This document shows positions 1 through 8,990 of a stretch of 64,000 bases of DNA, in pieces; position 1 is the first letter of the stretch; every line of letters starts with the position of its first letter. The notes beneath the pieces are model-generated. The model did no database searches and had not been told where the DNA came from. It was given only the letters and a program-made list of their open reading frames with translations. The stretch spans positions 678,723 through 742,722 of the forward strand of contig NZ_JACYXZ010000003.1 of assembly GCF_014842875.1 (NCBI RefSeq), in the 5' to 3' direction. Position numbers and translations under genes: made by a program. This DNA is from Nocardioides donggukensis (GTDB taxonomy: Bacteria > Actinomycetota > Actinomycetes > Propionibacteriales > Nocardioidaceae).

Positions 1-1022
1 AGCACGTTGGCATCGATCGCCAGGCCGATCGCGAGCACGAAGCCGGCCAGACCGGGCAGGGTCAGCGTCGAGCCCAGGGCGAGCAGCATGGCGTAGGAGA
101 GCAGCGCGTACGACGCCAGCGCGATCGTCGCGAGCCCGCCCACGAGCCGGTAGATCACGAAGATGAACAGGCCGGTGAGGATCAGGCCGATGATGCCGGC
201 CTCGATGGAGGCGTCGATGGCGGCGGCGCCGAGGGTGGGCCCGACCAGGCGGTCGGAGATGATCGTCACCGGCAGCGGCAGGGCGCCGCCCTCGATGAGG
301 ATCGCCAGGTCGCGGGCCGACTCGGCGTTGAAGTTGCCGGAGATGTTGGTGCCGTTCTCGATCCGGCTGCCGCACGGGACCGAGACGTCGGGCGAGGAGA
401 TGATCTTCTCGTCCAGGACGATCGCGATCCGGCCCGGGTCGCCGGTCTCGCAGGCCGCCGTACCGCTCAGGTCGCCGAAGGCGTCGGAGCCCTCCCCGTC
501 GAAGTCGACGCTGACCTCCCAGCCGACCCCCTGCTGGGGCTGGACCGCGTCGGCGGAGTTGATGTTGTCGCCGGTCAGGGCGGTCGGGCCGAGCTCGAGG
601 ATCTCGCCGGTCTCGGCGTCCTCGTAGATCACGTTGTTCTTCTTGTTCGTCTCGGCGTCGAGCGAGGCCGCCTGCCCGATCACGGGGTGGATCGTCAGCT
701 GGGCGGTCTGGCCGAGCGCCTCCTCCGCGTCGTCCGCGTTGTCGACGCCGGGCAGCTCGACGAGGATCCGGTCCTCGCCCTGGCGGATCAGGGTGGACTC
801 GGAGACGCCCAGGGCGTCCACCCGGCCTCGGAGCACCTCGACCGCCTTGTCGACGTTCTCCGCGTTGGCCTCGACGTCCTCGGTGCTCTCGGCCTGCAGG
901 ATGAACTGCGCCCCGCCCCGGAGGTCCAGTCCGAGCCGCGGCTCCTTGTTGAGACCGAGGGCGACGCACCCGGCGAGGAGGCCGAGGACGAGGAGCAGAC
1001 GAATGAGGGCACCGCGCGACAT
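1..1022 (-). CDS. secD: SecDF-like protein-export subunit (5' part, truncated by window edge)
   Basis: This is the N-terminal 340 residues of a SecD-type component of the Sec translocon, which uses the proton gradient to finish protein export. A membrane segment (residues about 5-24) is followed by the LGLDLRGG signature (30-37) and a periplasmic P1-type domain with a VLRGRVDALGV stretch. The visible C-terminal part (from about residue 268) begins a set of membrane helices ending in FVLAIGLAIDANVL, a hallmark of SecD/SecF. The short N-terminus resembles the fused SecDF paralog of Streptomyces more than the yajC-linked SecD, and no yajC lies upstream, so a SecDF fusion is likely but the rest is outside the window. 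An in-frame ATG at 1031 is an alternative start; neither has a strong ribosome binding site. Confidence 0.88.
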   Translation of the reverse strand, partial: MSRGALIRLLLVLGLLAGCVALGLNKEPRLGLDLRGGAQFILQAESTEDVEANAENVDKAVEVLRGRVDALGVSESTLIRQGEDRILVELPGVDNADDAEEALGQTAQLTIHPVIGQAASLDAETNKKNNVIYEDAETGEILELGPTALTGDNINSADAVQPQQGVGWEVSVDFDGEGSDAFGDLSGTAACETGDPGRIAIVLDEKIISSPDVSVPCGSRIENGTNISGNFNAESARDLAILIEGGALPLPVTIISDRLVGPTLGAAAIDASIEAGIIGLILTGLFIFVIYRLVGGLATIALASYALLSYAMLLALGSTLTLPGLAGFVLAIGLAIDANV

Positions 1023-1109
1023 GGGGCACATCTTCGCCGATGTGCGGTCGGTCACCGCACCCGGGTGGGTCGCGGCGGATGGCGTGTCGGTGCGGCGGAG
1101 GTGCCCAAC

Positions 1110-1187
1110 GGCCGCAATTGCGCCCGAATGACAGTGAATCTGCCCTGCGCACTGTCACACGGCCGCAATTGCGGCGCTTTGACAGTG
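1110..1187. repeat. Palindromic intergenic element with paired GCCGCAATTGCGGC boxes, copy 1
   Basis: Two copies of the self-palindrome GCCGCAATTGCG(GC) have AATT centres exactly 51 bp apart. Between them lies an inverted pair GACAGTG / CACTGTC. A further CTTTGACAGTG follows the second box. The element fills most of the gap upstream of the secDF-like gene. A second copy with the same 51-bp centre spacing lies at 24751-24816. Confidence 0.75.
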
Positions 1188-1220
1188 CCGGCCGCTGGCG
1201 CCGGCGAGGACGCCCCCGGC

Positions 1221-1919
1221 TCAGCCGGCGAACGCCGCCGCGACCGCGTCACCGAAGGCCCGGTGCCCCTCGGGGGTCAGGTGCAGCTGGTCGTCGAGGT
1301 AGGGCAGGTCCAGCTCGTAGGTGCCGACGTACGGCACGCCGGCCAGCGCGGCCTCCTCGGCGAGGAGGGCGTCGACGTGCGCGGCCGCCCGGGCCCGGGC
1401 CGGTGCCGGTGGCGGCCCCACGAGCAGCACGGGACGGCCGGCCAGACCCTCGAGCAGGCGACGTACGCCGAGGCGCACGGCCCGGTCGCTCTGGTCGTGG
1501 TCGTTGAGCCCACCCTGGACGACGACCAGACCGTTGTCGCCGCGCAGCGCACGGGTCGCCCGCTCGGCCCGGTCGGCGAAGGACACCGCGCCGCACGAGC
1601 TGGCCCGGGCGCTGAAGCCCGACCCGGAGAAGCCGTACACGTGCACCTCCCCGGGCAGCCGCGAGGGCCACGACCCGGTCGGGTCGGCCAGGCCCAGCCC
1701 GGCCGAGTAGGAGTCGCCGATGACCGCCACCCGCTCGCCCGAGCCGCTCACCTGGGCCTCACGGGCCGATGACTCGGCGGCGAACCGCTCGCAGCGGGAC
1801 ACGTCGCCGCTGACCGCACTGGTGACCACGAGCGCGGAGAGGGTGCCGACCACGACCAGCACCACGACGGCGATGCGCAGCGGCAGCAGACGACGACCCG
1901 GGACACCCATGCCGTCCAT
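1221..1919 (-). CDS. SGNH/GDSL-family hydrolase, membrane-anchored or secreted
   Basis: A 232-residue SGNH hydrolase, probably an esterase or acyl hydrolase acting outside the membrane. Residues about 13-37 form a hydrophobic N-terminal signal anchor. Block I is VIGDSYSAG with the nucleophile Ser70, block III is GGLNDHD with Asn140, and block V is DQLH with Asp210 and His213, so the catalytic set is complete. The substrate cannot be told from sequence. A second in-frame ATG at 1910 is a possible start. The gene is separated from the ebo-type block by a long hairpin (1980-2019) and is probably transcribed alone. Confidence 0.85.
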   Translation of the reverse strand: MDGMGVPGRRLLPLRIAVVVLVVVGTLSALVVTSAVSGDVSRCERFAAESSAREAQVSGSGERVAVIGDSYSAGLGLADPTGSWPSRLPGEVHVYGFSGSGFSARASSCGAVSFADRAERATRALRGDNGLVVVQGGLNDHDQSDRAVRLGVRRLLEGLAGRPVLLVGPPPAPARARAAAHVDALLAEEAALAGVPYVGTYELDLPYLDDQLHLTPEGHRAFGDAVAAAFAG

Positions 1920-1979
1920 CCTGCGTCAGACGGTCACGATCTTCACATCGTGCCGGGGGACAGTTGCCGAGTCGTGACC

Positions 1980-2019
1980 GGGTGCGGCGTCGGGAGAGGG
2001 GAGGCCCGGCGCCGCACCC
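1980..2019 (-). terminator. Hairpin downstream of the ebo-type operon
   Basis: Perfect 10-bp arms GGGTGCGGCG (1980-1989) and CGCCGCACCC (2010-2019) enclose a 20-base loop. The hairpin sits 8 bp beyond the stop codon of the last gene of the long minus-strand block. There is no clear U-tract, which is common for terminators in high-GC actinobacteria. Confidence 0.65.
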
Positions 2020-2026
2020 GGCGGAC

Positions 2027-2986
2027 TCAGAAGCGCAGGTTCCGCAGGTAGGCGTAGCCCACGTCGGCCGTCTGGATCGGCGTCACGTCGGGGGTGTCGT
2101 TCTCGACGATGTACTCCTCCACCCTGTGGGCGTCGAAGATCCGCGCGAAGTCGATGTAGCCGGTGCCGAGATCGGCGTGGTCCCCGTTGGCCGGGTTCCG
2201 GTCCTTCACGTGGTACTGACGGACCTGCTGCGGGGCGTCCTGGATGACGTCGATCGCGAAGTCGATGGAGTCGTCATCGCTCAGGCCGAGACCCTTGCCG
2301 CCGGTGACCGCCCAGTAGAGGTCCACCTCCAGGTGCACCAGCCGCGGGTCGAGCTCGTCGGTGAGCACGTCCCACGGGGTGACACCACCCCCGAGGTCGG
2401 TCGTGAACTCGTGGGCGTGGTTGTGGTAGCCGTACCGGATCCCCCGCTGCTTCGCGGCGGCGGCCTCGACGTTCATCCGCTCCGCCCAGCCCTGCCAGGC
2501 CGCCCGGTCGCTCGAGGCCAGGAAGGGCACGACCATGAACTTCTGTCCCATGGTCTCGGCGTTGTCGAGCTTGGCCTCCAGGGCCTGGGCGCTGGAGCTG
2601 ATGCCGTCGTGGCTCGAGGAGGCCCGGATGCCGAGGCCGTCGAGCGTGGCCCGCATCTCCGCCGCGGTCCGACCGTAGTAGCCGGCCAGCTCGACACGCG
2701 GGTAGCCGGTCTCCGCGAGGTGCGCGAGCGTGGTGTCGACGCCCTCGCCCCGCATGATCGCCCGGAGCGTGTAGAGCTGGATGCTGATCTTGCCCGGCGG
2801 CACCGGACGTCCCTTCGCGTTCCCGCGACCGGGGTGCGCCGACGCAGCGGCCCCCACCCCGGTCGTCGCGAACGCCGCGGCACCGGCCGCCGTGGCGACC
2901 GTGTTGCGGAGCAACGAGCGACGGCTCATCCCCCGCTTCTCCATCGAGCGCTGCAGCGCTCCTTCTCCGTCATAGCCGTAGCACAT
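2027..2986 (-). CDS. Sugar phosphate isomerase/epimerase (TIM barrel), Tat-exported
   Basis: A 319-residue AP-endonuclease-2/xylose-isomerase-like TIM barrel, predicted to act on a sugar or cyclitol outside the cytoplasm. The N-terminus carries a twin-arginine motif (SRRSLLRN, residues 21-28) and an alanine-rich hydrophobic stretch to about residue 50, so export by the Tat system is likely. Metal-site-like motifs include YHNHAHEF, EVDLYW and QYHVKDR, which are typical of the family. The start is supported by an AAGGAGAGGAAACAGC ribosome binding site. It is the last gene of the block and the only one of its three TIM-barrel paralogs with a signal. The substrate is unknown. Confidence 0.85.
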   Translation of the reverse strand: MCYGYDGEGALQRSMEKRGMSRRSLLRNTVATAAGAAAFATTGVGAAASAHPGRGNAKGRPVPPGKISIQLYTLRAIMRGEGVDTTLAHLAETGYPRVELAGYYGRTAAEMRATLDGLGIRASSSHDGISSSAQALEAKLDNAETMGQKFMVVPFLASSDRAAWQGWAERMNVEAAAAKQRGIRYGYHNHAHEFTTDLGGGVTPWDVLTDELDPRLVHLEVDLYWAVTGGKGLGLSDDDSIDFAIDVIQDAPQQVRQYHVKDRNPANGDHADLGTGYIDFARIFDAHRVEEYIVENDTPDVTPIQTADVGYAYLRNLRF

Positions 2987-3028
2987 GCTGTTTCCTCTCC
3001 TTGTGGGTTCCCCGACCGGTGTGGCCGG

Positions 3029-4036
3029 TCAGTCCTTGGTGGCGAACGCGGCGTCGAAGGCCGCCTCGGGTGCGTCGAAGGCCAGGCGGCGGACGAACTC
3101 CAGGGCCTCGGGGGCGCCGACGAGCCGGTCCATCCCGGCGTCCTCCCACTCGATCGAGATCGGGCCCTGGTAGTCGATCGTGTTCAGCATCCGGAAGCAC
3201 TGCTCCCACGGCACGTCACCGTGACCGGTGGAGACGAAGTCCCACCCGCGCCGCGGGTCCGCCCACGGCAGGTGCGAGCCCAACCGCCCGTTGCGGCCGT
3301 TGCCGGTCAACCGCTTCGCGTCCTTGCAGTCCACGTGGTAGATCCGGTCCCGGAAGTCCCACAGGAACCCCACCGGGTCCAGGTCCTGCCACACGAAGTG
3401 GCTGGGGTCCCAGTTCAACCCGAACGCCTCGCGGTGACCGATCGCCTCCAGGGTGCGCACCGTGGTCCAGTAGTCGTAGGCGATCTCCGAGGGGTGCACC
3501 TCGTGCGCGAACCGCACCCCGCACTCGTCGAACACGTCCAGGATCGGGTTCCACCGGTCCGCGAAGTCCCGATAGCCGGCCTCGACCATCTCCTCGGTCG
3601 CCGGCGGGAACATCGCCACGTACTTCCAGATCGAGGACCCGGTGAACCCCACCACGACGTCGACCCCGAGCCGCTGCGCGGACCGGGCAGTCAGCTTCAT
3701 CTCCTCCGCCGCGCGCTGCCGCACCCCCTCGGGGTCCCCGTCACCCCACACCCGTGCCGACAGGATCCCCTGGTGCCGCGCGTCGATCGGGTCATCGCAC
3801 ACCGCCTGACCCTTGAGGTGGTTGGAGATCGCGAACAGCTGCAGGCCGTGCCGCTCCAGCACCTCGAGCTTCGCCTTCACGTACGCGTCGTCCTCCGCGG
3901 CCTGCCACGGGTCGAGGTGGTCACCCCAGCAGGCGATCTCCACCCCGTCGTACCCCCACCCCGAGGCGAGCCGGCACACCTCCTCGAACGGCAGGTCGGC
4001 CCACTGGCCGGTGAACAACGTGATCGGACGTGTCAT
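3029..4036 (-). CDS. Sugar phosphate isomerase/epimerase (TIM barrel), cytoplasmic
   Basis: A 335-residue TIM-barrel isomerase of the IolE/xylose-isomerase-like superfamily. Motifs [19 protein letters not shown] and [10 protein letters not shown] supply the usual metal-binding Glu, Asp and His residues. Typical substrates of the family are keto-inositols and other sugars; here the ABC importer, Gfo/Idh dehydrogenase and inositol-phosphate-synthase-like gene in the same block make a cyclitol or hexose substrate plausible, but this is inference. The start ATG at 4036 begins the conserved [10 protein letters not shown] and follows GAAGGG. The gene lies 50 bp after the EboF-like gene and 42 bp before the Tat-exported paralog. 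Confidence 0.85.
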   Translation of the reverse strand: MTRPITLFTGQWADLPFEEVCRLASGWGYDGVEIACWGDHLDPWQAAEDDAYVKAKLEVLERHGLQLFAISNHLKGQAVCDDPIDARHQGILSARVWGDGDPEGVRQRAAEEMKLTARSAQRLGVDVVVGFTGSSIWKYVAMFPPATEEMVEAGYRDFADRWNPILDVFDECGVRFAHEVHPSEIAYDYWTTVRTLEAIGHREAFGLNWDPSHFVWQDLDPVGFLWDFRDRIYHVDCKDAKRLTGNGRNGRLGSHLPWADPRRGWDFVSTGHGDVPWEQCFRMLNTIDYQGPISIEWEDAGMDRLVGAPEALEFVRRLAFDAPEAAFDAAFATKD

Positions 4037-4086
4037 GGGGTGTCCCTTCGGGTGTCGGGTCGCGGACGGGGGGGCGGCTCGGTCGG

Positions 4087-5487
4087 TCAGCCGGGTGGGC
4101 CGGTCAGCAGGTCGGCGAGCAGGTCGCGCACCTCGACGGCGTCGACGTGGTCGCGCTTGGCGACCGGGTCGGAGCAGACGAGCACCGGCCCCTGCTCGGG
4201 CCGGTCGGGGAGCCTCCCGTGCGTGCCCGACACTGGCGACGGGTCGAGGGGGACCACCGACATGGCGTAGCGCAGGCCCACCTTCTTGCGGGCCAGGGTG
4301 GCCGCCGCGCGCAGCCTCACCCACCGGTCCTCGGGGTCGAGGAACAGCTCGGCCGGGTCGTAGCCGGGCTTCTTGTGGATCTCGACGGCCCTCGCGAAGT
4401 CCGGGGCGTGGTCGTCGTCGAGCCAGTAGTAGTAGGTGAACCAGGCATCGGGCTCGGCCACCAGCACCAGCTCGCCCGCCCGTTCGTGGTCCAGCCCGTA
4501 CGCCGCCTGGCCGGCGCGGTCGAGCACCTCATCGACCCCGTCGAGGCCGCGCAGGAGCTCCGCGACCCGGTCGAGGTCTCCGGGATCCCGGACGTAGACG
4601 TGTGCCACCTGGTGGTCGGCGACCGCGAACGCCCGGGAGGTCCACGGGTCGAGCAGCTCGCCGGTGGCGTTGCGGTGCACGTGGAGCAGGCCCTCGCGGC
4701 GCAGGAGCCGGTTGACGTCGACCGGCCGCCGGGCGGCGGTGATGCCGTACTCGCTGAGCAGGACGACCCGGACCCCGGCGGCCTCGGCATCGTCGAGCAG
4801 CGGGGTGAGCGCCGCGTCGACGTCCCGGGCGGCCTGCGCCGCCTCCGGAGCGTCCGGGCCGTGCCTCTGGAGGTCGTAGTCCAGGTGCGGGACGTAGACC
4901 AGGGTCAGGTCGTGGTCGGGCAGGACCCGGCGGGCCGCCTCCACGATCCAGCGGGAGCTGGCGATCGACGCGGTCGGTCCCCAGTAGCTGAAGAGCGGGA
5001 ACGGCCCGAGCTCCGCGGTGAGCCGGTCGTGCAGCGCCGGCGGCCAGGTCCAGCAGTCGGGGGACTTCCGGCCGTCCGCGTGGTAGACGGGCCGCGGTGT
5101 CACCGTGGTGTCGACGTCGGCCCCCATGGCGTACCACCAGCAGATGTTGGCGACCCGCAGGTCGGGCCGGGTGCGGCGGACGACGTCCCAGAGCTTCTCC
5201 CCCTGGACGAGCGCGTTGTGCTGGCGCCAGAGCAGGACCTCGCCGAGGTCCCGGAAGTACCAGCCGTTGCCGACGATCCCGTGGTCGCGGGGCAGCGCGC
5301 CGGTGAGGAAGGTCGACTGGACGCTGCAGGTCACCGCCGGCAGCACCGTGCCCAGCCGGGCGCTGAAGCCGGACTCCGCGACGCGCCGCACGCGCGGCAT
5401 GTGCGCGAGCAGGTCGGGGGTCATGCCGACGACGTCGACCACGAGCAGGCCGGGCTCGCCCGTCCGGCCCGGGCGGACGGCGCTCAT
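4087..5487 (-). CDS. eboF: EboF-like alkaline phosphatase / nucleotide pyrophosphatase family protein
   Basis: A 466-residue member of the alkaline phosphatase superfamily (NPP type), expected to hydrolyse a phosphate ester or phosphodiester. The nucleophile region is [15 protein letters not shown], followed by [10 protein letters not shown]. Further metal-site candidates are [20 protein letters not shown], and GTHGRLPD near the C-terminus. The first metal-binding Asp of classical NPPs (xxDG) appears as VVDVVGM, a shifted form. The gene overlaps eboE by ATGA, so translation is coupled. A 22-bp copy of the dispersed GACCCGTCGC-type repeat falls in its coding sequence at 4226-4247. The eboF name rests on family and context. 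Confidence 0.8.
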   Translation of the reverse strand: MSAVRPGRTGEPGLLVVDVVGMTPDLLAHMPRVRRVAESGFSARLGTVLPAVTCSVQSTFLTGALPRDHGIVGNGWYFRDLGEVLLWRQHNALVQGEKLWDVVRRTRPDLRVANICWWYAMGADVDTTVTPRPVYHADGRKSPDCWTWPPALHDRLTAELGPFPLFSYWGPTASIASSRWIVEAARRVLPDHDLTLVYVPHLDYDLQRHGPDAPEAAQAARDVDAALTPLLDDAEAAGVRVVLLSEYGITAARRPVDVNRLLRREGLLHVHRNATGELLDPWTSRAFAVADHQVAHVYVRDPGDLDRVAELLRGLDGVDEVLDRAGQAAYGLDHERAGELVLVAEPDAWFTYYYWLDDDHAPDFARAVEIHKKPGYDPAELFLDPEDRWVRLRAAATLARKKVGLRYAMSVVPLDPSPVSGTHGRLPDRPEQGPVLVCSDPVAKRDHVDAVEVRDLLADLLTGPPG

Positions 5488-6665
5488 GCGGCCGCTCCCA
5501 GCGGCTCGAGCCCGCACTCCACCAGACGGTCGCGCACCCAGGCCACCTCGGCGGCGATGCCGTCGACCAGCTGGCCGTCACCGTCCGGACGCTGGCCGGG
5601 CGGGAGCACGCCCCACGTGTAGGTCTCGACCTCGAGGTGGTCGACCCGGGCCTCGGCGCCGCCGACCAGTGCCCGGAGGGAGTCGGCCAGGTGGTCCCGG
5701 GTGCTGCGCAGCGGCGGCGCGGGGTCGGCGTGCACCGGCACGTGGAAGTGCACCCGCCAGGCCCGCTCGGCCGGGAGCGGTCGCGGGCCGGCGAGCGCGT
5801 CCGAGAGGTCGTCGCGCCCGTCCACCCGGGGCCCGCGACACTCCCGGGTCTGGTGCAGGAAGCGGTCCTCGGCGTACGCCGCCAGCGCGGCCCGGGTGTC
5901 CGGGTCACCGGGGTCGTCGGCGTGCAGGGCGGCGGAGGCCTGCACCTTGACGACGGAGAGGCCGGCTGCGTCGAGCCGGTCGAGCGCCTCCGCACCGTCC
6001 TCGAACGCGGTGGCGAGGTGACAGGTGTCCAGGCACACTCCGACGTGGTCCGGGTCGAGGCCGGACAGCCGTCGGACCGCGTCCCGGGTGGTCTCCACGA
6101 CACAGCCCGGCTCCGGTTCGAGGCCGACCCGGATCGGGCGTCCGCAGTCGGCGGTGGTCTTGGCCAGCCCCTCGGCCAGCCGGTCGAGGCGGACCCGGGC
6201 CGCGCTGTCGCGGTCGCCGAACCACGGAGTGCGCCACCCCAGCGGGAGCGTGGAGATGCTGCCACGGGCCGCGTCGTCGGGGAGCAGCGCGGCGAGCACC
6301 CGGGCGCAGTCCAGGGTGTAGTCGAGGCGCTGGTCGCTCGACCAGTCCGGGGTGTAGACGTCGCGCTTCACGACCGGTGCGTGGAAGCCGCGGTAGGGGA
6401 AGGCGTTGAGGGTGACGACCTCGAGCCCATGGGTTGCCAGGGTGCCCCGGAGCCGCTCCAGCGCCCCGGGGTGGGTGGCGAGCTCGTGCGCGGTGGGCGC
6501 GGGCAGCCACAGGCCGATCCCGAGCCGGTCGACGCCGAGGCGGGCCCGGACCTCGCCGGCGTAGCGGCGCAGCTGGTCGAGGATGCCGTCGAGCGACTCG
6601 GCCGGGTGGACGTTGCTGCCGTAGGCCAGGTGGACGACCTGGCCGTCGGGGTGCCGGAACCTCAT
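5484..6665 (-). CDS. eboE: EboE-like metabolite traffic protein (TIM barrel)
   Basis: A 393-residue xylose-isomerase-like TIM-barrel protein of the EboE family. In cyanobacteria ebo genes are needed to move a scytonemin precursor to the periplasm; the chemical role of EboE is not known. Seen here are LAYGSNVHPAES at the N-terminus, TLNAFPYRGFH, VGLEPEPGCVVET, VCLDTCHLA and HFHVPVHADP, which fit the metal-binding barrel of the family. The start at 6665 overlaps the upstream eboB stop by ATGA, and the stop overlaps the eboF start by ATGA, so three genes are translationally chained. Confidence 0.87.
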   Translation of the reverse strand: MRFRHPDGQVVHLAYGSNVHPAESLDGILDQLRRYAGEVRARLGVDRLGIGLWLPAPTAHELATHPGALERLRGTLATHGLEVVTLNAFPYRGFHAPVVKRDVYTPDWSSDQRLDYTLDCARVLAALLPDDAARGSISTLPLGWRTPWFGDRDSAARVRLDRLAEGLAKTTADCGRPIRVGLEPEPGCVVETTRDAVRRLSGLDPDHVGVCLDTCHLATAFEDGAEALDRLDAAGLSVVKVQASAALHADDPGDPDTRAALAAYAEDRFLHQTRECRGPRVDGRDDLSDALAGPRPLPAERAWRVHFHVPVHADPAPPLRSTRDHLADSLRALVGGAEARVDHLEVETYTWGVLPPGQRPDGDGQLVDGIAAEVAWVRDRLVECGLEPLGAAA

Positions 6666-7519
6666 GCCCGCTCACCTCGCAGCAGCGAGTTGCCGGCGAA
6701 CGTCGCGCCGGCGTCCACGTCGGGGACGTCGAGGAGCAGCCGGCCGCTCTGGGCGAAGAACTCGACGGGGTTGCGCCACAGCACCCGGTCCACGTCGTCC
6801 TCGGAGAAGCCGGAGGCGAGCATCGCCTCTCCGGTACGACGCGTGGTGAGCGGGTCGCTGCGACCCCAGTCGGCGGCGCTGTTGACCAGCACCCGGTCCA
6901 GGCCACGGCGCTGCAGGATCGCGACCATCCGGTCGGGGTCCATCTTGGTGTCGGGGTAGATCGAGAACCCGAGCCAGGCGCCCGCGTCGTCGACCAGGTC
7001 GACGGTGACCTCGTTGAGGTGGTCGACCAGGGCGTGCGCCATCGGCAGCCCGGCCGCCCGGACCAGCTCCAGCGTCCGCCGGGTGCCGGCCAGCTTGTCG
7101 CGGTGCGGGGTGTGCACGAGGGCGGGCAGCCCGAACTCGACGGCCATCTCGAGCTGGCGGGCGAAGGCCTTCTCCTCCTCCGCGGTCATCGAGTCGAAGC
7201 CGACCTCGCCGACCGCGACCACGCCGTCCTTGGCCAGGTAGCGCGGCAGCAGGTCCAGCACCGGAGCGCACCGGGGGTCGTTGGCCTCCTTGGGGTTGAG
7301 CGCGATCGTGCAGTGGTGCGCGATCTGGAACTGGGAGGCCCGGAAGCGCTCGAAGCCCACGAGGGAGTCGAAGTAGTCGACGAAGGACTCCACGCTGCTG
7401 CGCGGCTGGCCGAGCCAGAACGCCGGTTCCACGACGGCGCGGACGCCGGCGTCGTACATCGCCTGGTAGTCGTCGGTGGTCCGCGACGACATGTGGATGT
7501 GCGGGTCGAAGATGCGCAT
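6662..7519 (-). CDS. eboB: EboB-like TatD-family metal-dependent hydrolase
   Basis: A 285-residue amidohydrolase-fold protein related to TatD nucleases. The metal-binding HxH is present (DPHIHM, His7 and His9), with GEVGFDS, LVHTPHRDK, HALVDHLNE and a late Asp in NSAADWGRSDP. In classical ebo operons this is EboB; whether it cuts nucleic acid or a small molecule is unknown. It differs clearly from the housekeeping TatD at 41752-42639. The start overlaps the eboA stop as TGATG and the stop overlaps eboE as ATGA. Confidence 0.87.
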   Translation of the reverse strand: MRIFDPHIHMSSRTTDDYQAMYDAGVRAVVEPAFWLGQPRSSVESFVDYFDSLVGFERFRASQFQIAHHCTIALNPKEANDPRCAPVLDLLPRYLAKDGVVAVGEVGFDSMTAEEEKAFARQLEMAVEFGLPALVHTPHRDKLAGTRRTLELVRAAGLPMAHALVDHLNEVTVDLVDDAGAWLGFSIYPDTKMDPDRMVAILQRRGLDRVLVNSAADWGRSDPLTTRRTGEAMLASGFSEDDVDRVLWRNPVEFFAQSGRLLLDVPDVDAGATFAGNSLLRGERA

Positions 7520-8121
7520 CAGGTCTCCCGAGAGGTGAGCAGGGGCAGGGCGTCGTCGGGCACCGGTCGTCCGGCGGCCCGACGCTCGTCGGCGTAGTCG
7601 GCGACCATGCGACGCAGCTCGTCGTCGGCGCGCTGGTCCACGCCGTCGACGAGCCGGAGCGGGACCCCGACGAAGAGGCACTTGAGCACGCCCTGGCGCC
7701 ACGCCTCGTCGTCGAGGTACGTCGCGGCGTAGGGACCGAGCGCCGCGGCCACGAGCCGCGGGTCGTTGGTCCGGAGGGCGTCGTGGAGCAGGTCGACCAC
7801 GCGACCGTGGAGGCCGAGCCGGGGCAGGGCCAGGAGCACCGCCCGGCGCTCGTCGGCGTCGCCGTAGCGGTAGAGGTCGCGTACCTCGGCCGCGCGGGCG
7901 TCCGGGTCGGGGAGCCCCTGGGCGAGGGCGTCGAGGAGGCGCACCCGGACCCGGTCCTCGATCCGGTCGCCGCCGGGGGCCGGTGAGGTGCCCGGGGTCC
8001 GGGCGATCTCGCGGGCGGCGGCCGGGAAGCGGACCCGGATCCGCGCGGGGTCGGCGACCACCTCGCGGCAGCGCTCGGCCAGGGCCTGCTCGGCGGCGGG
8101 GTCCAGCGTGGTCGGCCTCAC
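7519..8121 (-). CDS. eboA: EboA-domain protein
   Basis: A 200-residue helical protein of the EboA family, of unknown biochemical function and marker of ebo-type clusters. The C-terminal half has the characteristic YDRYGD-like element (DLYRYGDADERRAVL), LHDALRTNDPRLVAAA, WRQGVLKCLFVGVPL and a final RRMVADYADERRAAGRPV. The GTG start at 8121 overlaps the preceding stop as GTGA and gives a product beginning MRPTTLDPAAEQ; a longer in-frame extension upstream runs through the preceding gene and is unlikely to be used. The ATP-independent scaffold or carrier roles suggested for EboA in other species are unproven. Confidence 0.85.
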   Translation of the reverse strand: MRPTTLDPAAEQALAERCREVVADPARIRVRFPAAAREIARTPGTSPAPGGDRIEDRVRVRLLDALAQGLPDPDARAAEVRDLYRYGDADERRAVLLALPRLGLHGRVVDLLHDALRTNDPRLVAAALGPYAATYLDDEAWRQGVLKCLFVGVPLRLVDGVDQRADDELRRMVADYADERRAAGRPVPDDALPLLTSRET

Positions 8122-8990
8122 GGGCGCACCGCCTCCGGGATCCGGTCCAGCGCCTGCCGGAGGTGGGCCAGCGAGCGCTCGGCGACGCGTGGCGCGGCGT
8201 GGGACTGGCGGGGCAGCTCGAGGGCGCACAGGCCGGTGTAGCCGACCTCGAGCAGCGCGCCGAGGGCGGCGGGGAAGTCGACCTCGCCGGTGCCGAGCTC
8301 GAGGTGCTCGTGGACCCCTTCGACCATGTCGTCGACCTGGACGTTCGCGATCAGGTCGCCGGCCAGCCGGATGGTGTCGGGGAGGTCCCGGGGCTCGTTG
8401 CAGACGACGTGGCCCAGGTCCAGGGTGACGCCCAGCCGTGGTGGGTCACCGAGCCTGGCGCGCAGGGCCAGCACTCCGTCGAGGGTGTCCACGAGCATGC
8501 CCGGCTCGGGCTCGAAGGCGCACACCACGTCACGGCGGTCGGCCAGCTCGAGGACGCGCCCGACCCCGTCGGCGAGCCGGCCGTGGGCGGTGGCGGGGTC
8601 GACCCCCGCGGGCAGGGTCCCGGACCAGAAGGACATCGCCTCGGCACCCAGGTCCGCGGCGACCTCCACCGCCCGGTGCAGGTAGTCCACCCGCCGGTCG
8701 GCGTCGCCGCCCGTGTGCAGCAGCGTCGGGTGGTGCTTGCGGAGGGGGTCCAGCAGGTAGCGGGCCCCGGTCTCCACCACGACGGCCAGGCCGAGGTCCT
8801 CGAGGCGGCGGCGCACGGCCGCGGTCCGTGCCGGCAGGCCCGGCGCGAAGGGGTCCAGGTGCAGGTGGTCGAGGGTGAGCGCCACCCCGTCGTAGCCGAG
8901 CCCGGCCAGCACGGCGAGGGCGTCCTCGAGCCGGTGGCTGGTCATCCCGTTGGTGCCGTAGCCGAAGCGCAGGTGTCGGTCGGTGGTCAT
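8118..8990 (-). CDS. Sugar phosphate isomerase/epimerase (TIM barrel) within the ebo-type cluster
   Basis: A 290-residue TIM-barrel isomerase, the third of its kind in this block. Family features include FGYGTNGMTSH, YDGVALTLDHLHL, CAFEPEPGM, LGVTLDLGHVVCNEP and NVQVDDMVEGVHEH, the last resembling the product-release metal site of hydroxypyruvate isomerase and IolE-like enzymes. It sits between the UbiA-like prenyltransferase and eboA with 4-bp overlaps on both sides (ATGA and GTGA), so it is an integral member of the cluster and not a passenger. The substrate is unknown; a cyclitol or pentose intermediate would fit. Confidence 0.85.
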   Translation of the reverse strand: MTTDRHLRFGYGTNGMTSHRLEDALAVLAGLGYDGVALTLDHLHLDPFAPGLPARTAAVRRRLEDLGLAVVVETGARYLLDPLRKHHPTLLHTGGDADRRVDYLHRAVEVAADLGAEAMSFWSGTLPAGVDPATAHGRLADGVGRVLELADRRDVVCAFEPEPGMLVDTLDGVLALRARLGDPPRLGVTLDLGHVVCNEPRDLPDTIRLAGDLIANVQVDDMVEGVHEHLELGTGEVDFPAALGALLEVGYTGLCALELPRQSHAAPRVAERSLAHLRQALDRIPEAVRP

